A stretch of 8,920 bases of DNA, taken from NCBI GenBank assembly GCA_964574775.1, contig CAZNOS010000034.1, forward strand, positions 1-8,920, in the 5' to 3' direction. Made by a program: the position numbers and the translations under genes. A model generated the notes under the pieces. It was not told the origin of the DNA, made no database searches, and saw only the letters and a program-made list of their open reading frames with translations. Every line of letters starts with the position of its first letter. Position 1 is the first letter of the stretch. Positions 6,468 to 8,920 of the stretch are shown piece by piece. Origin of the DNA: CABMGO01 sp964574775. GTDB lineage: Archaea; Nanobdellota; Nanobdellia; Pacearchaeales; GW2011-AR1.

Positions 6468-7328
6468 TTATTTTTTCTTAGCGTCTCTATTTTTCTTTCT
6501 TTTATAAAACCAATATATTAGTAGAATTATAATCACTGCCGAAACAATATATGTTATTACTGGCGTTGATTTTTCATCTGCCTTTCTGCCCTCAAAAAAG
6601 GAAGGAACTAAAGTAACATTCTTCTCTATGGACCTTCTAAAACCTGCCTCGTCTGTATAATATATTTTTACCGGAACGATTGTTTCCGCTGGCATTATTT
6701 CAAATTCTGTCGACGTATATTCGTTTGAGTCTAAGTCTCCAATAATTTTTGTTTTTGCACCCTTGATTATTAAACCTGGATAATCCAAAACCTCTATTGC
6801 AATTGATTTGACATCAACCTCTGCAATATTTAAAACTTCTAATGTTAACATATTTGTTACTAGATTTAGATCTTTTACATATACTTCAAAATCTGCTCGC
6901 GTATCCTCGACGTTTAAGTTAAACTCCTTAGATTCTATTCCCATCGACGTACCTTTGGAAATTAAAACCTCTATCGGATTGTCTCCATCTACGGCATCTT
7001 GATCTATTCTAACTTTATATGCAACTAATTTATGGGTTGAATAATCTTTTACAAACGTTCCACCCATGAGAGAAATTTTTCCTTCTTGTCCGGGATCGAA
7101 TGCTATTGGATATTTATTTATTAGCTCGAATGTTATATCGCCACATGCGAAATCAGAAATTCCTTCGATTTGAAATACCAGCTTCACATAATCTCCAGGA
7201 ACTGCTGGGTATGGATCTTGACTTAATAATTGAACCGTTGGATTACACGACGATGTTTCTGCAGCAATCAAAATAGAACAAAACAAAAACAACAATGGAA
7301 TTACACCTGCGAATATCACTCTCTTCAT
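6468..7328 (-). CDS. Secreted, C-terminally anchored COG1361-like surface protein
   Basis: A 286-residue protein with a clear Sec signal peptide (KR at 2-3, hydrophobic to about residue 23), an extracellular region rich in beta strands (about 24-250), one membrane span near the C-terminus (about 257-275) and a highly basic cytoplasmic tail. The segment at 34-55, with a PxxPGDYVKLVFQIEG-like sequence, resembles the opening strand of the CARDB/COG1361 immunoglobulin-like domains of archaeal surface proteins. C28 and C62 could form a disulfide. Such proteins often sit beside MacB-like ABC genes in archaea and may act as an external partner or substrate receptor. Here it is convergent with the transporter operon, 54 bases away, not part of it. 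A TATA box about 25 bases upstream of the ATG suggests a leaderless mRNA. The exact function is unknown. Confidence 0.75.
   Translation of the reverse strand: MKRVIFAGVIPLLFLFCSILIAAETSSCNPTVQLLSQDPYPAVPGDYVKLVFQIEGISDFACGDITFELINKYPIAFDPGQEGKISLMGGTFVKDYSTHKLVAYKVRIDQDAVDGDNPIEVLISKGTSMGIESKEFNLNVEDTRADFEVYVKDLNLVTNMLTLEVLNIAEVDVKSIAIEVLDYPGLIIKGAKTKIIGDLDSNEYTSTEFEIMPAETIVPVKIYYTDEAGFRRSIEKNVTLVPSFFEGRKADEKSTPVITYIVSAVIIILLIYWFYKRKKNRDAKKK
6471..6476 (+). terminator. Possible T-tract terminator of the transporter operon
   Basis: A run of six T residues lies about 58 bases after the last permease stop. Archaeal polymerases can terminate at such tracts without a hairpin. It lies inside the 3' end of the converging gene, where it encodes that protein's terminal lysines, so the call is weak. 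Confidence 0.3.
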
Positions 7329-7349
7329 AATAATAAAATTCCTCTTTTC

Positions 7350-7357
7350 TTTTTAAA
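7350..7357 (-). promoter_or_regulatory. TATA box for the surface protein gene
   Basis: The minus strand reads TTTAAAAA, centred about 25 bases from the ATG at 7328, which would give a leaderless mRNA. A second candidate, GTATATATTT at 7365-7374, would instead leave a leader of about 16 bases beginning near a GAGG; the sequence alone does not decide between them. Confidence 0.45.
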
Positions 7358-7389
7358 CCTTTGGAAATATATACGCAAGAATAGAAGTA

Positions 7390-7397
7390 TTTAAAAA
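7390..7397 (+). promoter_or_regulatory. TATA box for the zinc-ribbon gene
   Basis: TTTAAAAA predicts a transcription start near 7419, leaving a leader of about 20 bases. This gene has a visible SD, GAGGG at 7431-7435, four bases before the ATG, so it is probably one of the few leadered transcripts here. Confidence 0.5.
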
Positions 7398-7438
7398 GTG
7401 AAAGTTGTAGAATTCACTAATTAATAAAATGAGGGAAA

Positions 7439-7621
7439 ATGGTTGCTAAAAAATGTTGTGTTTATTGCAAGGGCGATGTTCCTAACGAGAGAGCTATGGA
7501 TGTTTGCGACAGATGCGGAAAAGCAGTTTGGGGCGAAAAGATGTTCAGAGCTATCGTGGAAGGAACAGATAAAGAAATGGCCAAGGGCAATATGGAACTT
7601 GGAAGAGTAAGTGAGTGCTGA
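7439..7621 (+). CDS. Small zinc-ribbon protein
   Basis: A 60-residue protein with two C-x2-C knuckles, C7-x2-C10 and C23-x2-C26, plus an extra C6 and a terminal C60. The knuckles are about 12 residues apart, as in a compact treble-clef or rubredoxin-like zinc ribbon. They are followed by a conserved-looking helix with VWGEKMF (30-36) and a charged tail. No enzyme motif is present. It may bind nucleic acid, ribosomes or a protein partner, and its place among translation and transcription genes fits that, but this is inference. The start at 7439 follows GAGGG. The upstream ATG at 7429 opens only a six-codon frame and is ignored. It appears to be transcribed alone, with the next gene having its own TATA box. 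The family could not be named with certainty. Confidence 0.8.
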   Translation: MVAKKCCVYCKGDVPNERAMDVCDRCGKAVWGEKMFRAIVEGTDKEMAKGNMELGRVSEC

Positions 7622-7658
7622 TTTTATCATTTGGCTTGCCCAAACTGAATTAAAAAGA

Positions 7659-7666
7659 TTTAAAAA
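7659..7666 (+). promoter_or_regulatory. TATA box for the HPF-like/eL21/rpoF operon
   Basis: TTTAAAAA, preceded by purine-rich AAAAAGA as a plausible BRE, is centred about 25 bases before the ATG at 7688. It implies a leaderless first gene for the whole operon. Confidence 0.6.
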
Positions 7667-7670
7667 CGGC

Positions 7671-7676
7671 TTTTTT
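7671..7676 (+). terminator. Possible T-tract terminator of the zinc-ribbon gene
   Basis: Six T residues about 50 bases after the zinc-ribbon stop, lying between the TATA box and predicted start site of the next operon. It would stop read-through without affecting the downstream transcript. No hairpin is evident. Confidence 0.3.
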
Positions 7677-7687
7677 GTTGAATTGGA

Positions 7688-8005
7688 ATGGTAGCGAACG
7701 AGATAAACAGTAAAATTATACTCGAAAAATTCGACTGCCTCGACGCAGATGAGTTGGTTATTGCGAAAAAACTGATTCAAAAATATGTCCAAAAAATAGA
7801 AAAGATTGTAGATTATGACAAGATGAAACTCGAAATCAAGGTTCATCCGAAAAATAACCTGCGACATTTCGAAATTAAGGGGCATTTAGAATATAAGGAA
7901 AATAGGGCAATGTCAGAAAGCCAGGATTCAAATCCTTTCGTGGCGCTTGATATTGTGCTCGAAAATATACTCAAAGAAATTAAACATAAAACAAGAAAAA
8001 ATTAA
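7688..8005 (+). CDS. HPF/S30EA-like putative ribosome hibernation factor
   Basis: A 105-residue protein resembling the short HPF/YfiA (sigma-54 modulation/S30EA) family, which binds the small subunit's mRNA and tRNA channel and silences ribosomes in stationary phase. Supporting features are an N-terminal helix ending in IQKYVQKIEKI (30-40), beta segments MKLEIKVH (46-53) and RHFEIKGHLEYK (59-70), and a C-terminal helix NPFVALDIVLENILKEIKHK (82-101). The last matches the family's D-x-x-A-I-D-x-x-x-x-K-L pattern, and the helix-strand-strand-helix order fits. Overall similarity is weak, so this is a fold-level call. It is first in an operon with eL21 one base downstream, and ribosomal context strengthens the guess. 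A DPANN-specific protein of other function remains possible. Confidence 0.6.
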   Translation: MVANEINSKIILEKFDCLDADELVIAKKLIQKYVQKIEKIVDYDKMKLEIKVHPKNNLRHFEIKGHLEYKENRAMSESQDSNPFVALDIVLENILKEIKHKTRKN

Positions 8006-8006
8006 A

Positions 8007-8261
8007 ATGGTTAGTAAAAAAATGAATGTAAGGGCAAGGGGAAAATTACCACTTAGTCAGTACTTTAAAAAATTGAAAAATGGAGACAAGGTAGCCGTTA
8101 TAGTTCAACAAAGCACTCCGTCTGCATATCCAAAAAGAATAGTTGGGAAGAGTGGGGTTATTATTGGCTCAAGGGGAACTTCTATGATAGTGAAAATATC
8201 TGATGGAAACCTACCAAAACAATACATAATTAAACCGATACATCTAAAGAAATTAAAATGA
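8007..8261 (+). CDS. rpl21e: Ribosomal protein eL21
   Basis: An 84-residue protein of the archaeal/eukaryotic large-subunit family eL21, found near the 5S rRNA and central protuberance. Recognisable parts are RARGKLPLSQYFKKLKNGD (9-27), the equivalent of the usual RGK-(I/L)-P-(I/L)-S-x-Y-L block. The KSGVIIGSRGTSMIVKISDGN region of the SH3-like barrel and the C-terminal IIKPIHLKKLK follow. It is about ten residues shorter than typical archaeal eL21 because the N-terminal basic extension is reduced. The frame continues upstream into the HPF-like gene, but ATG at 8007 is one base after that gene's stop and gives the family-like N-terminus. No SD is visible, so translation probably depends on coupling. 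Its stop overlaps rpoF by four bases (ATGA). Confidence 0.93.
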   Translation: MVSKKMNVRARGKLPLSQYFKKLKNGDKVAVIVQQSTPSAYPKRIVGKSGVIIGSRGTSMIVKISDGNLPKQYIIKPIHLKKLK

Positions 8262-8557
8262 TAAAAGATCAAAAACCATTAACATATGCTGAAGTTATAG
8301 AATTAGTTGGAGATGGAGAAAGGGCAAAAAAAGTAAAAGATTTTATAAAAAAATTCTACAAGTTAAAACCAGCTGAAGCTAAGAAGTTAGCTGAAGAACT
8401 TAAGTCTCTGGATTTAATGAAACTAAAAGAAGAATATATTGTGAATATTACAAATTTCTTACCGCAGGACGCATCGGATTTGATAAAGATATTACCAGAT
8501 TCGTCTTTCGACCAAGAAGAAACAAATAAAATTCTCGATATTGTTAAAAAATATTAA
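8258..8557 (+). CDS. rpoF: RNA polymerase subunit F (RpoF/Rpb4)
   Basis: A 99-residue protein matching archaeal RpoF, the Rpb4 homologue that pairs with RpoE (Rpb7) to form the polymerase stalk used in open-complex formation and processivity. The N-terminus PLTYAEVIELV (7-17), the middle helices with AKKLAEELKSLDLMKLKEEY (41-60), and the HRDC-like ending around FLPQDASDLIKILP (67-80) are characteristic. Position supports it: in many archaea rpoF lies directly between eL21 and DUF655, as here. It starts in an ATGA overlap with the eL21 stop, and the next gene begins five bases after its own stop. It is slightly shorter than most homologues but appears complete. Confidence 0.93.
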   Translation: MIKDQKPLTYAEVIELVGDGERAKKVKDFIKKFYKLKPAEAKKLAEELKSLDLMKLKEEYIVNITNFLPQDASDLIKILPDSSFDQEETNKILDIVKKY

Positions 8558-8562
8558 TTAAG

Positions 8563-8920
8563 ATGGAAAAGGAAGAAATTGCTATTGTCCTAGATTATTT
8601 GCCTTACGGTTATCCGTTGGAAAATAGAACTATGCCTGTAGTTCAAGCGATTGGAAAAAATAATTTTACATTACTACAGTTAGCACCAAGAAAAGGGGTA
8701 TCGTTTCAACCACAGGAAGAAATCTATATCGGTGAGGGCAAAAGAGATAAGATTCAGTTTATTCAAGGAAGACTGCTGAGGGAAAAGCTTACTGAGAGTG
8801 CTAAGTCCCAACTTGCTGAATTTATAGAAAAAGCTGTAAAAGAAAAAGAACCACAGTTTATTGAATTTTTTAATAAAGCGCAAGCTATAAATACCCGTCT
8901 TCACCAATTTGAATTGCTTC
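8563..8920 (+). CDS. DUF655 protein, 3' end beyond window
   Basis: The first 119 residues of a DUF655 family protein, an archaeal family of unknown molecular function predicted to bind nucleic acid through a helix-hairpin-helix in its C-terminal half. Matching blocks are IAIVLDYLPYGYP (6-18), VVQAIGKNNFTLLQL (26-40), EEIYIGEGKRDKI (52-64), LTESAKSQL (76-84) and FIEFFNKAQAINTRLHQFELL (99-119). The last stops just where homologues continue into the PGIGKK hairpin. There is no stop before the window edge, so the gene is cut by the window, not broken. It follows rpoF by five bases without a strong SD. In many archaea the next gene is the KsgA/Dim1 16S rRNA dimethyltransferase, suggesting a link to ribosome maturation. 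Confidence 0.92.
   Translation, partial: MEKEEIAIVLDYLPYGYPLENRTMPVVQAIGKNNFTLLQLAPRKGVSFQPQEEIYIGEGKRDKIQFIQGRLLREKLTESAKSQLAEFIEKAVKEKEPQFIEFFNKAQAINTRLHQFELL

Noticed and set aside
7421..7885. A 154-codon minus-strand ORF across the zinc-ribbon and HPF-like genes.
   Set aside because: It is antisense to two well-supported genes and their promoter. The translation is rich in Phe, Asn and Ser without motifs, typical of a shadow of AT-rich genes.
7947..8006. Upstream in-frame extension of eL21.
   Set aside because: It lies within the HPF-like gene in another frame, and the residues do not match eL21. The ATG at 8007 gives the family N-terminus.

Overview
The window looks like part of the chromosome of a small-genome archaeon, most likely a DPANN lineage of the Pacearchaeota/Woesearchaeota/Nanoarchaeota type. 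The evidence is low GC, archaeal RNA polymerase subunits RpoN and RpoF, archaeal/eukaryotic-type ribosomal protein eL21, a DUF655 protein, and TATA boxes centred about 25 bases upstream of start codons, which implies leaderless mRNAs. The lineage assignment is inference from composition and gene content.

Layout. Positions 16-127 hold a 5S rRNA gene, with no 16S or 23S next to it. It is followed by a small HExxH metallopeptidase (158-616, +). A minus-strand group reads right to left. First is a free-standing LAGLIDADG homing-endonuclease-like gene (2583-1294). Next is rpoN (1300-1103), which has no ATG and overlaps the end of the endonuclease gene. Last is a DUF7768/deoxyribosyltransferase-like gene (1044-634) with its own TATA box. 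A short divergent promoter region (about 2584-2690) then leads into a tightly overlapped plus-strand operon: MacB/LolD-type ABC ATPase, NodB-type polysaccharide deacetylase, and two paralogous FtsX/MacB-type permeases (2691-6413). A secreted, C-terminally anchored beta-rich protein (7328-6468, -) converges on this operon. It resembles proteins often seen beside MacB-like transporters in archaea.

The right end is a gene-expression neighbourhood: a tiny zinc-ribbon protein (7439-7621), then an operon of an HPF-like putative ribosome hibernation factor, eL21, RpoF/Rpb4 and the start of a DUF655 gene that runs off the window. The eL21-RpoF-DUF655 order is a conserved archaeal arrangement, usually followed by the KsgA/Dim1 rRNA methyltransferase.

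The most unusual points are: (1) rpoN begins with ATT behind a good Shine-Dalgarno sequence buried in the last codons of a homing-endonuclease gene and one frame away from it, which suggests coupling or recoding of an essential polymerase subunit; (2) a deacetylase without a signal peptide is placed between the ATPase and permeases of an export-type ABC system. Every gene-free stretch is shorter than 150 bases.
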